A DNA stretch of 64,000 bases from Maratus speciosus (GCA_963932465.1 CAWVRF010001068.1:186001-250000); one strand, 5' to 3'. Counted from the stretch's first letter, positions 35,991 through 48,298 are shown. Numbers and translations: made by a program. The notes: generated from the sequence alone by a model not told the origin.

Positions 35991-36770
35991 CTTAATAACT
36001 ATTTCAACCTTCATTCCCATTGACCCGCAGTGACGCTTAAATGACCTACACATAAAATTTTCTCGAACATTTGGTTCTTATCATGCTCCAAAACGGTAGG
36101 ATAAAAAACTTAGAAAAAATTATTAGAGTCATTTTTTAGATAAAATTCACATACACACACACTAACATTTGCTCGTATTATAACATAACAGCAGGAAAGA
36201 TTGGACGTACCTCGGTCAAAATTTACCTTGAGTTCAACTCGATAAAACAATATATTCTCGGCAGGGCAAAAATTATATATCAGCGCCAAATTCGGTGATA
36301 TTGTTTCTTTTCACGCCAAGCACACGTTTTGGCATTGGTAATCTTGAAATTCAATTTTCTTGCCAAATCTGGTCAATTGTTGCCAGCTTTGCACCTTCAT
36401 TTACTGTCAACTTTTCAACAACTTAATAACTCTTTGAACCTTCGTTCCTATTAAAATGCATTTACCCCGTAGACTCATCCACTTTTCTTGAACATGTGAT
36501 CTAGCCCAATGGTCTTCTCGTACCTCAAAATGGTATGGTACAAAATTTAGTCAAAATCAGTACAGCCATTTTCCACTTGAAATGTAATGACCCATCGTCA
36601 CACAAAAATGACTCACTCGTCAAATTTTCTCGCACATGTGATTTAGCCCAATGGACTTCTCATACCTCAAAATGGCAGGATACAAAATTTAATCAAAGTC
36701 ATTAGAGCCATTTTTTAGATAAAACTTGCAAACACACAAGATTTGCTCTAACTAATGTTAGGGGAAAATA
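35985..36770 (+). repeat. Diverged ~160-190-bp repeats, three copies
   Basis: Copies near 35985-36160, 36412-36600 and 36600-36760 share CAACTTAATAACT, CGAACATGTGATCTAGCCCA, CTCAAAATGGTAGGATACAA and TTAGAGCCATTTTTTAGATA. The first copy abuts the palindrome at 35690-35990. Confidence 0.7.
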
Positions 36771-37310
36771 TTGCCATGCCCTAAAAAATTCTGAATTCAA
36801 TGATAATGGGGACAAATAGGAAGAAAAAAAAGGTCTCAGAAAAAAAGTGCACTGTTGATTAGCCTATATAACCTTTATTTATGAATCGAGTAAACATGCT
36901 AAATAAATATTGAATTAACCAGTATTTATATATTTAAAATATATACTTTAAATCCTTGGGAATTTTTTTAAGAAGAAAACATAACAAATGAGTAAGATTT
37001 TTTGCACACAAATATAATTTAAGTACACTTCTAATATTTTTTTCAAAAATCTTACTTCAATAAAACCTTTCCTATCGTATAAGATATCGAGGTACAATTG
37101 ATCCATTCAGGTGAGATTAATTTCTTACTTTTCGATAAGATCACTTAATTGTGGAATAAAAAAATTTACAGCAAATACCATAAAGGCTATACATAATAAA
37201 GGTTTACTGAAATCTAATGAGTATGCCCAGGGTTATTAATTACCTTATCTTCAAAATGACGCTATACTGCAGAAGAATTTTTCAAGATTTTGACAAATGT
37301 GTACAATTTT

Positions 37311-37316
37311 TTTATT
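37311..37316 (-). promoter_or_regulatory. Poly(A) signal for the minus-strand zinc-finger gene
   Basis: On the minus strand AATAAA lies about 112 bases past the stop codon of the zinc-finger gene. Inferred from position. Confidence 0.5.
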
Positions 37317-37427
37317 TTATAACTAAATGCTAAAACATAAGAGATGTGATAATAGTAAATGCAACAACATATACAGAGTTCATACTCAATTTTGACAATA
37401 AAAATATAAGAGATTTTCAGGATGTGT

Positions 37428-38285
37428 CTATTTGGTATGAGACAAATAATGCTTTCTTAGATTACCATTCTGACAAAATCCTTCAGAACATATTTCACAA
37501 ACAAAAGGTTTTTCACCAGTATGAATAAAGAGATGGTTTCTTAAAGTACTCTTATCAGAAAATGCTTTGGAGCATGTTTCACAAACAAAAGGTTTTTCCC
37601 CTGTATGTATCAAAAGATGCTTTCTTAAATTACTGTTAAGAGTAAAACTTTTGGAACATATTTCACAAACAAAGGGTTTTTCACCTGTATGTATCAAAAG
37701 ATGTATTTTTAGACTACTATACCTAGAAAATGTTTTGGAACATGCTTCACATGCAAAAGGTCTTTCGCCTGCATGAGTCGAAAGATGTCTTTTTAGACTA
37801 CCATTCGTAGTAAATGTTTTGGCACATACTTTGCAAGCAAAAGGTTTTTCTCCAGTATGTGTCAACAGATGTCTTCTTAGAGTACTCTTATCAGACAATC
37901 CTTTGAAACATATTTCACAAAGAAAGGGTTTTTCACCTGTATGAATCAAGATATGATTTCTTAGATGATTATTCTGAGAAAAAACTTTGGAACATATTTC
38001 ACAAACAAAGGGTTTCTCTCCACAATTATGAATCAAGAGGTGTGTTCTTAGATGACTATTCTGAGAAAATCTTTTGGAACATACTTCACAAACAAAGGGT
38101 TTCTCTCCGGTGTGAGTCAAGAGATGTCTTCTTAGATTACTATTATCGTAAAATTTATTGGAACATACTTTACAAATAAAAACTTTTTCTCCTGTATAAA
38201 TTGAGGAATGTTTTTCTTTATCACAATTTTGTGGAACAATGTGCTGTTTTCTAGTAGAAGAATTTTCTTCAGAAATCATTGACAT
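37428..38285 (-). CDS. C2H2 zinc-finger protein, 9 fingers
   Basis: An uninterrupted frame of 285 codons. A leader of about 33 residues with no known domain is followed by nine C2H2 fingers (C-x2-C-x12-H-x3-H) from about residue 35 to 283, with HTGEKPF linkers; the protein ends three residues after the last finger. The finger style (FVCEICSKxFSxNSxLRxHLLIH) is related to but distinct from the plus-strand gene at 15124. The linker between fingers 2 and 3 carries one extra residue (HNCGEKP), and finger 4 has Leu for the usual second aromatic (KGLSDKS). It is presumably a nuclear DNA-binding regulator; the target is unknown. The start ATG 38285 is followed two codons later by a second Met, so either could serve. 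An acceptor and donor pair upstream suggests a spliced 5' UTR. No stops or frameshifts, so this gene looks functional. Confidence 0.85.
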   Translation of the reverse strand: MSMISEENSSTRKQHIVPQNCDKEKHSSIYTGEKVFICKVCSNKFYDNSNLRRHLLTHTGEKPFVCEVCSKRFSQNSHLRTHLLIHNCGEKPFVCEICSKVFSQNNHLRNHILIHTGEKPFLCEICFKGLSDKSTLRRHLLTHTGEKPFACKVCAKTFTTNGSLKRHLSTHAGERPFACEACSKTFSRYSSLKIHLLIHTGEKPFVCEICSKSFTLNSNLRKHLLIHTGEKPFVCETCSKAFSDKSTLRNHLFIHTGEKPFVCEICSEGFCQNGNLRKHYLSHTK

Positions 38286-38422
38286 TTTCTTAAGTGAAAA
38301 GGTTATGTTTTGTATGATCTGAGAAACTTCTTTAAAGTATCAGTATGAAGAGATTGTTGCCATTTTCCTCCAAGGAAATGACTTATTGAACTTCAGTAAA
38401 AAAGTTTTCTGTAACTTTGAAT

Positions 38423-38641
38423 CTAAAATCGGAAAGAAAAATAATAAACAACACATTTTTTAATAAACTGCACTACATTTTAACTCTAAATTAAATATCA
38501 GATTTTTCAAGTTTCATTACTTTAGTACAAAATTCTTACATTACAAGTTGTAGGGGATACCTCAAAACCTAACAAACAAATTTATTTACAAGAACGATAG
38601 GTTTATAAGGTGATTGACAGTGAACTGTTCACTGCGCTTAC
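38423..38641 (-). other. Possible 219-bp intron in the 5' UTR
   Basis: On the minus strand a strong donor (TAC|GTAAGC at 38641) and a pyrimidine-led acceptor (CTTTCCGATTTTAG ending at 38423) frame 219 bases upstream of the zinc-finger start codon. The sequence just upstream of the donor (38642-38710) is richer in GC than its surroundings and could be the first exon or promoter. This is inference; no transcript evidence is available. Confidence 0.35.
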
Positions 38642-38999
38642 GTATCAACTCATCTGGAGGGAGAGGTGTCCCGCTGCTTGTTATAATTTGTGTGCTCAGT
38701 TGCCCTTTCTATCAAAACAATTTTAAAGATAAGGTAAAACACTTTACCAGCGATTAAAGTAGATTTTCAATATAAATTTAACATATAAATTTGCAAAACT
38801 TATCACACAAAGAAAAAAATTATAAGATATGCACAAGTTACTTAGACCACTAAATGCACTATAACACTAGATTATATACTGAAACAATATACTGTAGAGT
38901 TCGCATAAGGGAAGAACAGAAATTTGTTACTCAAAGGGAAATTTGTTACTTAAGGGCAATTGCTCTTAAGAATTCATCTGTCAAGCAAATGTAAATTTA

Positions 39000-41150
39000 C
39001 CGTTCTTATTATAGTATCACTTCTCTTAAAAACGTCAACTATACTACCAACCAACCACTTGGTAGAAGGTAAATTTTTCTGCCTTAACAGTACCAAAGTT
39101 CCCTTGTAACATCATCCTTTTTAAATTCCCATTTTCCCCACTGTTGTAGATTACTCAAATAATCTTGCTTCCATAGTTTCCGAATTCTTTGGCTAAATTT
39201 TGTTATTTTTGCTATTTTAACAATCTGGTTTCATCAATTTAATCTAACTGTGGTTAACCCTTTGAGCTCTGCCGGATGAATTTTCACCCACATAAATTCA
39301 AAATCTTTTAATTTCCTTCAAAACGACACAATCTGGAAAGCAAAAACTGAGTTTTGCAGATTTTATTTGTCTTCTTGAAATCTAGATGGCAGAACTACTC
39401 CCGGTCAATATCTAGTTGGTTTTTAATGCGATTTTAAAAACACTGCAATTTTGAAGGTTTAGAAATTTTGTATTTTTCAAGCATTATAAAGAAATATTTT
39501 TCAAAGGATGCAACTTTTTTTCTCTTGGACACTTCAAACATTTAATAATAATTACATGCAAATTACTAAACTGGAAATTTAAATAATTACAGGGGACAGA
39601 AATAAGTAATGGTAGAATTTTCTACCATCAGAGCTCTAAGGACTAGAAAAATGTGATTTGTCACTAGATGGCAGCACTACAAATTACATACTTGATAGTG
39701 TTTCAGAACCAAAATTTGGATGCTTATAATTTAATTCCTAGGAATCTAAATTTGTGTTTAATTCAACAGATTGACGAGTTTATTATGTTTTAAATATTTC
39801 TAAACAAAAATTAAATATTTTTAACATCTGTTTCATCTATAAATTTTATATATTTTTGATTAGTTTGTATTTTTAAATTATGATTTTAAAATTTTAAAAT
39901 TTTGAATTTTCACATTTAATAATTTTTTTAAATATTTAATAGTCTTAGAATTTGTCTAAACAATGTAACTGCTTAAAATATGTTGAAATTTTAGCAATTA
40001 TAGTAATTTTAGAATAACTTTGTTGTGTCATTTCTTGTATTTGCGTGTTGAAATGAATGCCCTAGAGCTCTGAAGGTGGAAAAAATTTCCCACGTCCCCC
40101 AGCCTAAAGGGGGTATTTAAAAAATTTTTTAATCACATAGTTCAATTTCAGACAGTCCCCTAATCACATTTTAAATGTTTTTTAGCATATTTAAAAAATT
40201 TTAATAACCGGGAGCTCAAAGGGTTAAGCGATTGAAGTGATAGGTTTTGTTGTCAGAAAATGAGCAGGGGTTAAGGATTTAAAAATTTCAAATTCTTGTG
40301 ACAGCAGGATAAGGGGACGTGAGTTTAAAACACCCTCAATTTCAAATAGTATTTTCAAAATTTCTTCTTACATAATTTTTTTATTACGTGTTACCCTTTT
40401 CAAAGGAAACTTGAATGATTTTATTCCTGCTTCCCCGATGCCACCAAAATTTGGGGATTTGAGGGGAATAAATTCCCATTCGATACCTTCATGGGTTAAA
40501 AAAATTGCCCAATATCTCATCTGGGGATGGAACCATTTTTTGTAAATTATACCGTTTTTTACCAAATCAAACCATTTTTTGGCAGCTCCAGTGAAAGTTT
40601 TTCCATTGTTTGACATAAGTTTTGAACACTTGCTTCTTCTCCCAAAGAAATGTTTTCGGCTGGCTATAAAGGCCTGAGTTGTCAGATCTGATATCTAAGT
40701 CCAGGTGTTATTGCTTTTATCCACAAGCATGCATACACTACAACATAAATTTTATTTAAAACACCCTTCTTTGGGTTTTTTAATTTAAAAAAAGGTCTAC
40801 AGTAATCTAAGCCTGTTACAGAAAATGCAAAATTTGGTGTTACATACTCCCTTGGCAGATCGGCCGTCATTTGAGAACTAACTACAGGTTTGTTTTTAAA
40901 ATAATTAATACATTTATGAATAATTCTGCGACAATTATTTCTGCTATTGTTTGGACAAAATGGAAAAGGAAAGCCTGTGGGCCAAAAGTGAAAATCTTTC
41001 AAATGGAAATATTTTAATATAATCTCCGTTAATTTATGATTAACATCATGGAAAATTTAGAGTTAAGTAGCAAATTTGCAGGAGATAAACGTCTACCAAC
41101 TCTAATTAATTTATCATCCCCTAAAAATAAAGTAGAAGATCTTTAAACAC
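39000..41150 (-). pseudogene. BEL/Pao pol fragment (integrase and C-terminus), decayed
   Basis: Reading the minus strand from 41150 downward: the segment before the integrase (KLIRVGRRLSPANLLL), a damaged zinc-binding region (INYFKNKP, first Cys replaced), an integrase core (VTGLDY, then MSNNGKTF where the second catalytic Asp is Asn, then KSPNFGGIGEAGIKS with Glu kept), EIEGVLNSRPL and LTPAHFL, and finally, beyond the inserted MITE, a DUF5641-like tail (KLWKQDYLSNLQQWGKWEF). Several stops and frameshifts occur, for example between 40682 and 40616. No LTRs were found, so this is an old partial copy unrelated in age to the element at 49092. It is interrupted by the element at 39258-40223. Confidence 0.8.
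39258..40223. mobile_element. piggyBac-like MITE with TTAA duplication
   Basis: The ends are CCCTTTGAGCTC and its perfect reverse complement, flanked on both sides by TTAA (39254-39257 and 40224-40227). TTAA plus CCC termini are the piggyBac signature. Subterminal AGAGCTCT words occur at 39632 and 40063. No transposase is present. It is inserted inside the BEL/Pao fragment, whose coding similarity resumes on each side. Confidence 0.85.
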
Positions 41151-41159
41151 AATTCTAGA

Positions 41160-42115
41160 TAACACACAACTTCTCAGATGTAAACAATGAATTTTGCAGT
41201 TAAGAAGCTCTCGCATTCCCACACTGTACAAAATTGCTACTTTCTAAAGGAGCCAATTTCATACATTAGTTCACCTTTATCTCCTTATTTAAGATCTTTT
41301 AAATGAAAAAAAATGCCATTATTACAATAAACATTAGTGAAAATGAGTAACATAATGAATGATTTGGTCCAAGTATATTTGGACATCATATATATTAAAA
41401 CGTAAAGGGATTTCTGTAAGATCAGGATCAGTAAGACCAATATTGACACATTTGCACATGCGTCAACTCTTTTTCGAACCTCTTTAACTTAGAGGAATAT
41501 TGAGCGAGGCATTGCTAGAGCAGCAGTCTAACGCAGCAGTTTAAAGCTCTGAATTCTGTAGAGGACGAATGTTCGAGCCCAACACCCGGCAAAATGATTT
41601 CTGCAATATTTTTGGCGATGATTCTCTTCAATAATGACGTGTTTTATTAGAAGGAGAAGTTGTATGACTTTTATTTTGTTATTATTATTATTTTAATGCT
41701 TTATAATTAAATAAAATTTAATACGCAACAATATTTTTTAAAAATAATGATTTTTTATTTAAAATATTTTGCATGTAATTATCAATTAAATAAATTGAGC
41801 TGATCTACAATTTTTGTTATATTTTCTGACCACTATCAAGAATATATATATGTGTGTAGAAGAAAGAAAAGTTTGTCATTCTTTTCCGTAAAAAAGAAAA
41901 CTGAAAGAAAGAAAAAAATATTCATATAAAAATTATAATATAAATTACGTTGACATCCCTTACGTTGATTACGTTGAAATAGTTTAACATTTAAAAAATA
42001 AATAAAAATGTAAAATAAAATTCAATTAAAAAATTTTATATTATAAATCGTTAGCTGCATAAAGTTTCAAATTTAGGTTTTAGAGAATGAGACTGATAAA
42101 AATAAATTTCATGGT
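41160..42115. other. AT-rich stretch without a recognisable gene
   Basis: A weak tRNA-like B box (GTTCGAGCCC near 41572) follows AGAGCAGCAGTCTAACGCAG; no cloverleaf could be drawn. Otherwise nothing is supported. Confidence 0.35.
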
Positions 42116-42124
42116 AGCTTTTAA

Positions 42125-42332
42125 CCCTTTCCGGCACAGACAATTTTTGTTGTAAAATGATGAAATGATTGACTGACACCTGAATTTACAAACGACTTTT
42201 TTAGATATTAAAAACATGTTACTTTACATGTTCATTGTAAAAGCAAAATTTTACTAAAATATTCCTGGTGCCGTTCGTAAGTTTGGAATTAAAATTAGGT
42301 ATCCTGAACTTGGCACACTGTGCCGGAAAGGG
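42125..42332. mobile_element. 208-bp piggyBac-like MITE
   Basis: The ends are CCCTTTCCGGCACAG and its reverse complement, with TTAA at 42121-42124 and TTGA at 42333-42336, a target duplication with one substitution. No coding capacity. Confidence 0.75.
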
Positions 42333-42946
42333 TTGATGGTTGTGCAGTTTAAAATAAATAAATAAAAATAAATATAGTTATTTTTTCAAAAAAAAAAAAA
42401 GAAAAGAAAAGAAAGAAAGAAGAAGGAAAACTGTAGTAAGTAAAAATAAATGCTTTACCCAGCATTTTTAGGTAAATTTCTGATAAAAATTGATTGTAAA
42501 TTATAGACTTAAAATTCTTTCACTTCATTGAATAGGTTAGACTGACAGCGCCTTCTATCGCCTTAAAGAAATAGGAATCACTTATGCAACATAGAAATTT
42601 GTCACGATTTCCATAATTAATTTAAAAGCAACTAATTAGAAATTCAAGAAGTTTTCTAATGAGACATTTAAATATATTTACCGTCAAATCTTGATGGCCA
42701 TTATCTAGTTTTTATAAAGTAAATTTAACAATGAATAGAAAAATTATTTTTATTATACAAAAATTTATAATCTGAATAACTCCTGGTAACAAGGAATGTA
42801 GTATAAAGATATTCTAATGTATTATGATATGTTTCAGGCCTATTTGGCCATGTTTACAACATAAATTTAATGATGTATAAAAGGTGTTCCATATAACACA
42901 AAATTCTATATAACGCAAAACCTTGCATTTTTACGTTTGCATCAAT

Positions 42947-43112
42947 GTTGCCAGATGGGCTAGTTTTTTAAATTGAAATTTTTTATTGGCACCTCTTTTT
43001 TGAAATGGTAAAATGCGCATTAATTAAGGCGAAAACGAAGTTAATTTTACCGTTTAAAAAAAGTGGTGAAAATCATGAAATCTGAATTAAAAAAAGTAGC
43101 CCACTGGCAACA
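42947..43112. repeat. Short TIR element (MITE), copy 2
   Basis: The left end TGTTGCCAGATGGGCTAG pairs with the right end TAGCCCACTGGCAACA. Internal inverted words AATGGTAAAAT and TTTTACCGTTT make it fold along most of its length. It shares layout and wording with 2622-2795. Confidence 0.7.
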
Positions 43113-43414
43113 CTGGTTTGCATTATAAAGATTTTCTATTGTGAATTTAATGAAGAACCTACTTTTATTCTGAACTGCCTTACCTTTTTCGAGACATTTA
43201 AATTCTTCAAACAACCCTCTGCTCTGAGCAGGACTAATTTCTAACAACAACAAAAAAAGTACTGGAAATCTAATTTTCTGCAGTGATACCACCACCACCC
43301 TCCCTTTCACCAGCATATTTATATTTTATACATTATTTACGAGATTTAAAGCAATTTCTTCTTCTGCAAAACTTTTTAAAATATACTTTGACTATATCTA
43401 TATTCATTTATGTA

Positions 43415-44206
43415 CAGGGCGCATGATAAGTTCGTGGATACTTAAAAAATTCGTAATAAAGAGAGAAAAAATTTTTTGTTTGCGAGAATATGATCAAACA
43501 GTCATTGGATTTCCCCCCCCCCCCCCAATAAATAAAAAAAATTATTACAAAAGTAATCGAAAGAGTGCACTCACACGTCATACTGGGAAGCTTTAGGCAA
43601 ATCAGACAAACATAAAGACAATGAAGCAAATCACAATAACATGACACTGTACATTATTTTAAAGTAAAAGGTGTTCAACATGACTGGGTGAAGTCTGGAG
43701 ATCGTGAAGGCCACTCAAACTTACAACCTTGAATTATATCTCGGGCTGGTCTTCAGTGAGTGTCCACAGGAACGTGGATGATCCTCCAAACTCCCCGTTT
43801 CCTCAGAAACTTGTACTAAATACAGTGTTCTATTCAATGAAATAGGGATTTTTTGCACAGCCCTTTGTCCAGGCAAAGCTTTTGCAATACAATAGTTGTG
43901 GGTTCACCATTCTTGTAGTTCAAAAGTTTAACCACCAACATTCGATCTGTTAAAGATAGCATGCTGCCGAGATCGAATGACGAATCTATTTCCAGTCAGC
44001 TGTTTTATTTCTAGCCTGATTTGCATAAAACGTCTCAGTATTTCATGTGAACGCCCTCTTTTGGCTACTTTCAGAATATTTTTTTTATACATGGAAAAAA
44101 AAATGCAATGTCCATGTGATTATATTCGCAAAAACCGAAAAATTTCCCAAGCACTAGTTTTTTATTATGAATTTCTTAAGTTTGCACAAACTTATGATGC
44201 ACCTTG
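43415..44206 (-). mobile_element. Deletion derivative of a mariner-like transposon
   Basis: The ends (CAGGGCGCATGATAAGTTCG on the left, the complement of CAAGGTGCATCATAAGTTTG on the right) abut TA (43413-43414 and 44207-44208). Long inverted arms of about 230 bp are shown by similar open frames on opposite strands (43647-43408 and 43977-44228, both ending in an AP-C-rich tail). On the minus strand, transposase remnants are visible between the arms: an N-terminal helix-turn-helix piece (VVKLLNYKNGEPTTI, near 43930) joined within about 230 bp to a catalytic-domain piece (EWPSRSPDFT, near 43700). Most of the catalytic domain is therefore deleted. Confidence 0.7.
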
Positions 44207-44982
44207 TATAATAAAACCTAATAAATGAACAGAGCCAAAAGATTAAAATGGGGGATTTCAAAAGTTCTATTTGCCAAGGATTTCTTTGTATCAACTTGCA
44301 AAACACAACACACAGGGCTTTCTTCGCGAAATGTTTACTGAATGTATTTTTAATGTTTTTAGTAAAACTGTATTCAAGTATTTATAAACCCTGATGGGTT
44401 CGGACTTACATGTAAACATTAATTAAAAATAAAGGAGTACTGGAGCTGCGTTTTTGTGATTTTCAGTACAAAACAAGCAAAAAAGGATCTAATAAGATGA
44501 TCACTACGAATATTTTTCAAACACAAACAAAAAGCAATGAGTCAACATAAAACGACCATGAGTAAATACAGCAGATAAGGTTGTGGTTAATTCCGGCTTT
44601 TCTCACCGCAGTTTGAAAAACATTAAGTCTACTTTTGCAAGTAGGAGAGACTGGGGATGAAAGGGACACTCGAAATTTTAGGAAGAAAATAAAATGTACT
44701 AAGTTTCAATTTTGCCTCAATCGATGAAGATACTTGTTCTGTATTAATAGTCCTTAAAACTAACATCAGCAATTGCAGGGTTGTAGGTGATGAATCAAAA
44801 CCTGTTTTTGATATAAAAAAGTAAATTTTGATGTTGCTTATCTTTTTTTTTTCTTACGCAATAATATTGCGTTTAGCATTATAACATTTATGTTATTTAG
44901 CACTGTAAAGTATGCACTTTATGAGAATATCAGTATATTTTGTTAGGTAAAATACTCTCATACATGCATTCATTTTTCATTT

Positions 44983-47056
44983 CACTAACGCTCGTATTCA
45001 TGAATAACTTCGACCGAGGGTTAAACCGCGGGTTCAGTAACACCAGGTTGGTATTTTCAACCGGGAGTTGAAAACTCGTATTCACCGTTTACTTCGGATG
45101 AAAAGTTACCCAACTCGGGGTTTCTCGACCTAGGTTGAACGAAATGTGTTTATTGGTTTAAAAAATCACATGCCTTGTTCGGTTTCGCGTCGAGACTTCG
45201 TTTGTTTACGTTTTGGAAGAAAAACGCCAATTAAAAAAAAAAAGATAGAAAGAAAAGAAAGATTCAATGTAGTGTGGGTTTTTTTTTTTTTTAATCCCCA
45301 CAAAATGTATCGACAAAATAAAAACCTGTAATCACTAAATATGGATCAACTTAATTTTTCTTGAAAGTTTTAATATTTTTTAAGCATTTTTTTTTTAAAT
45401 TTATTAATGAGTTAAGTTAATTATATGAAACGTGTCAACTGCTAAAATAAATGTTAAAAGGTTCTTTTTCAAAATAAATTTTCGCATAGTTACTAAAAAA
45501 TGGAACTTGATTTGGGCCAAAACTAATGAAACTTGATTTGAATAAAAACTAAAATTTTATTTCAACAGCAATTATGATGATTTCTATTATTAATATCTCT
45601 AATTAGCAATTAAACAATTTCTGATAATGAAAATATTAAAATGGAGAAAAAACGGAAAAAAATAAGAAAGTAGTCTGTTGTACTTTATATATACTATTTC
45701 TTTTATTAGTATAGATGGTATCCCAGATGTATTAATTTTATTGTTTGGATTTTCAGCGAGCTAATTAAAATGTTTAATTCTAATTAAATTAGATAGTAAT
45801 TAATATTCCAGGTTGACTGGAAAAAGTAGGGAAATAATATTAACAGAACTGCAGAAAAAGCGGAACAGGTGATCCTAGCGGTGCCCTGGCACCAGGTACC
45901 AAGCCGCAGAGGCGCTCCATAGGCGCATGTAGTTATCACTTCCGAGCGATTGATAAACATTTTTCATTTAACTAGTCGCTAAATAAAACTCTATACTTCC
46001 TTTAAGTTTAAACTGTGTGCAGTGGAGATATTTTATAAGATATTTTAAGGAGCACAAATATTTTAAACTTTTTAAGACTACTAGTGTATAGTGTATGAAT
46101 TTCCATTCAACACATATAATGGAATAAGGCCTTTCCTAAATCATGATAAATGTATTCTGAATACTATCTCGACAAATAAATGTGAAATATTACAGAAAGC
46201 TGAATTTTTATCGACCAGCTTTTAGGACCTATCCCCACCCCTTCCCCTCCAGCCATTTGTATGAGAATTTTTCTATTATCACATTTACAAGATCAAAGCT
46301 ATTCACTAGATTCTCTTTGACTATTTTTTGATAAATTAGCCTAATAATTATGAAATATTATTACATGCACGCAGACACTTGTTTTTGGTTGCAGTGTTGC
46401 ATTTGAAAAAAATGTATTTATTTAGAAAATATTTTATTTTCTATATTTTTTCCAGATTCTTAATTTCATATCTTTAACTCATTTAGATATCACTTCATTA
46501 GATATAATAAGAATCTCATTTAGAATAGAAATTAAAAGTGGGATTTTTTTTTATGTTTGATTAATGATAGATTTCTAGACTAAATAGGCAGAGTAATGAT
46601 AGTTTGTAATCTAACAAAACAACTCAAATTAATTATTAATAATTTCATATAATTTTACATTGTCTAATAAATAAAATAGCTGTCTGCTATCAGTGGAGAA
46701 AAACAAGTTCCCATTTGTACCACCCTACCCATTCCCTGTATATTTTTCTCCTTTTTGGTGTCATTCTTTAATTTAAGTAAATTAAACGTTTCTCAAGATG
46801 CTGTGTAAGATATAGAAATAAAAAGAAAGTTTAAAGTACATATTACCAAAAATAGAAGAATATATGTAATCTCATACATACACACATATATATATATTAT
46901 CTATACATTTTTTGACTGGTTTGTTTATATTTATACATTATATCTCCATCATTACATGTTGAATTGTTTGCTTTCATAAATACTCATGATCACGAAGAAT
47001 TTATTAAGGGCTGATAAAAATATTTTTGATGTGGGGTTATTTTAAAAAAGGAAAGT

Positions 47057-47097
<41 letters not shown>

Positions 47098-48298
47098 AGC
47101 GTATTTCAACCCTTTAGTAATTTATTTTAATTTAGCTGCCAATTACGAAGCAAAAATTATAAGTGATCTCTAAAAAAAGTCACAATTTCGGGATTGAAAA
47201 GTTATTCATTTTAGGATTTATTATTACTATTATTATTTTCGTATAAAATAGTACTAACATATGTATGTGCAATTTATGTATAATTTATGTATAATATTAT
47301 GTATAATTTTGAAATTAAAATACAGTTGAAAAATAAATGCAATAAAAATAAATATTTCAAATTTCACAAAAATTGGGAAACATGCGTAAAAGCTTACAAA
47401 CAATCGTAAAAAAAAATCAATAAAGTAATAAAACTCAAATTGTTTAAATTATAAGTTAAAATATCTAATTTATAGATCTGATTTATATTTATCTCATTTG
47501 TACATAAACAATAATATATCTTTTACACAATAGACCCAAAATTTAATTTTAAAACATTCTATAAGTACTGATAAAATATCTACAGAGAATCTATGGATAT
47601 TCTAAGATAATCTGTGTATTTCTTTACTTAAACAAAAATGCAAATTAGCCTGAGTCTCACATTTTAATTAGAACTTATGCAAGTACGACGTTTATTTCGG
47701 TCCTGTTAAAATACATTTGTGAATTTTTTAACATCAAAATTGCAAAAAATAAATGACCGTAAACGCGACAGTTGTTACTTTAGAAGCAATTATTCGGCTG
47801 TTTAAGTAATATTGGCTATTTTTAAGGCAAATAAATTTTTCTCGACCACGCGTATTTATGTAAACAAACAATTCAACATGTATTCAATATATAGAGGCTA
47901 TATACATAAATATAAACAAATCAGATAAAAATATTGAAGATAATTACATATATATGAGATTACATACCTTTGCATAATGTTATTCCGTTTTATTTAATAG
48001 TAAAACTTCTATATTTTACACAGCAACTTCTATCAGCACGTCTGCCGCCATTGTAAAATATCGGTCTTCTCTTCTCTCCCTCTCACTCTCACCACTTGTT
48101 TTTCGTTAAATACGCATGCTCGGTTGAAAAAATTCTGGGTTGAACCTGCTGTAAACCAAGGTTGGGTTACTGAACCCGGCGTTAGATTTCCACTTCGAAC
48201 CGGTTCAGTGGGGTTGACGGTGAATGCCATTTGAGTTTTCAACCCGGGTTTTCTGCATAACTCCGGGTCGAAGTTATTCGTGAATACGAGCGTAAGTG
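44983..48298. mobile_element. 3.3-kb TIR element, no transposase seen
   Basis: The left end CACTAACGCTCGTATTCATG and right end, complement of CACTTACGCTCGTATTCACG, are inverted repeats. Imperfect similarity continues for about 150-200 bp (GGGTTCAGTAAC, GTTGAAAACTC and ATTCACCGT words on both sides). The CACT terminus recalls CACTA elements, but the 3-bp flanks do not match. The interior is AT-rich with a 37-base T run (47058-47094) and no recognisable protein, so it is non-autonomous or heavily degraded. It is inserted in the left part of the outer transposon. Confidence 0.65.

Noticed and set aside
41500..41600. tRNA-like segment with a GTTCGAGCCC box
   Set aside because: Only a B-box-like word is present; no acceptor or anticodon stem could be formed.
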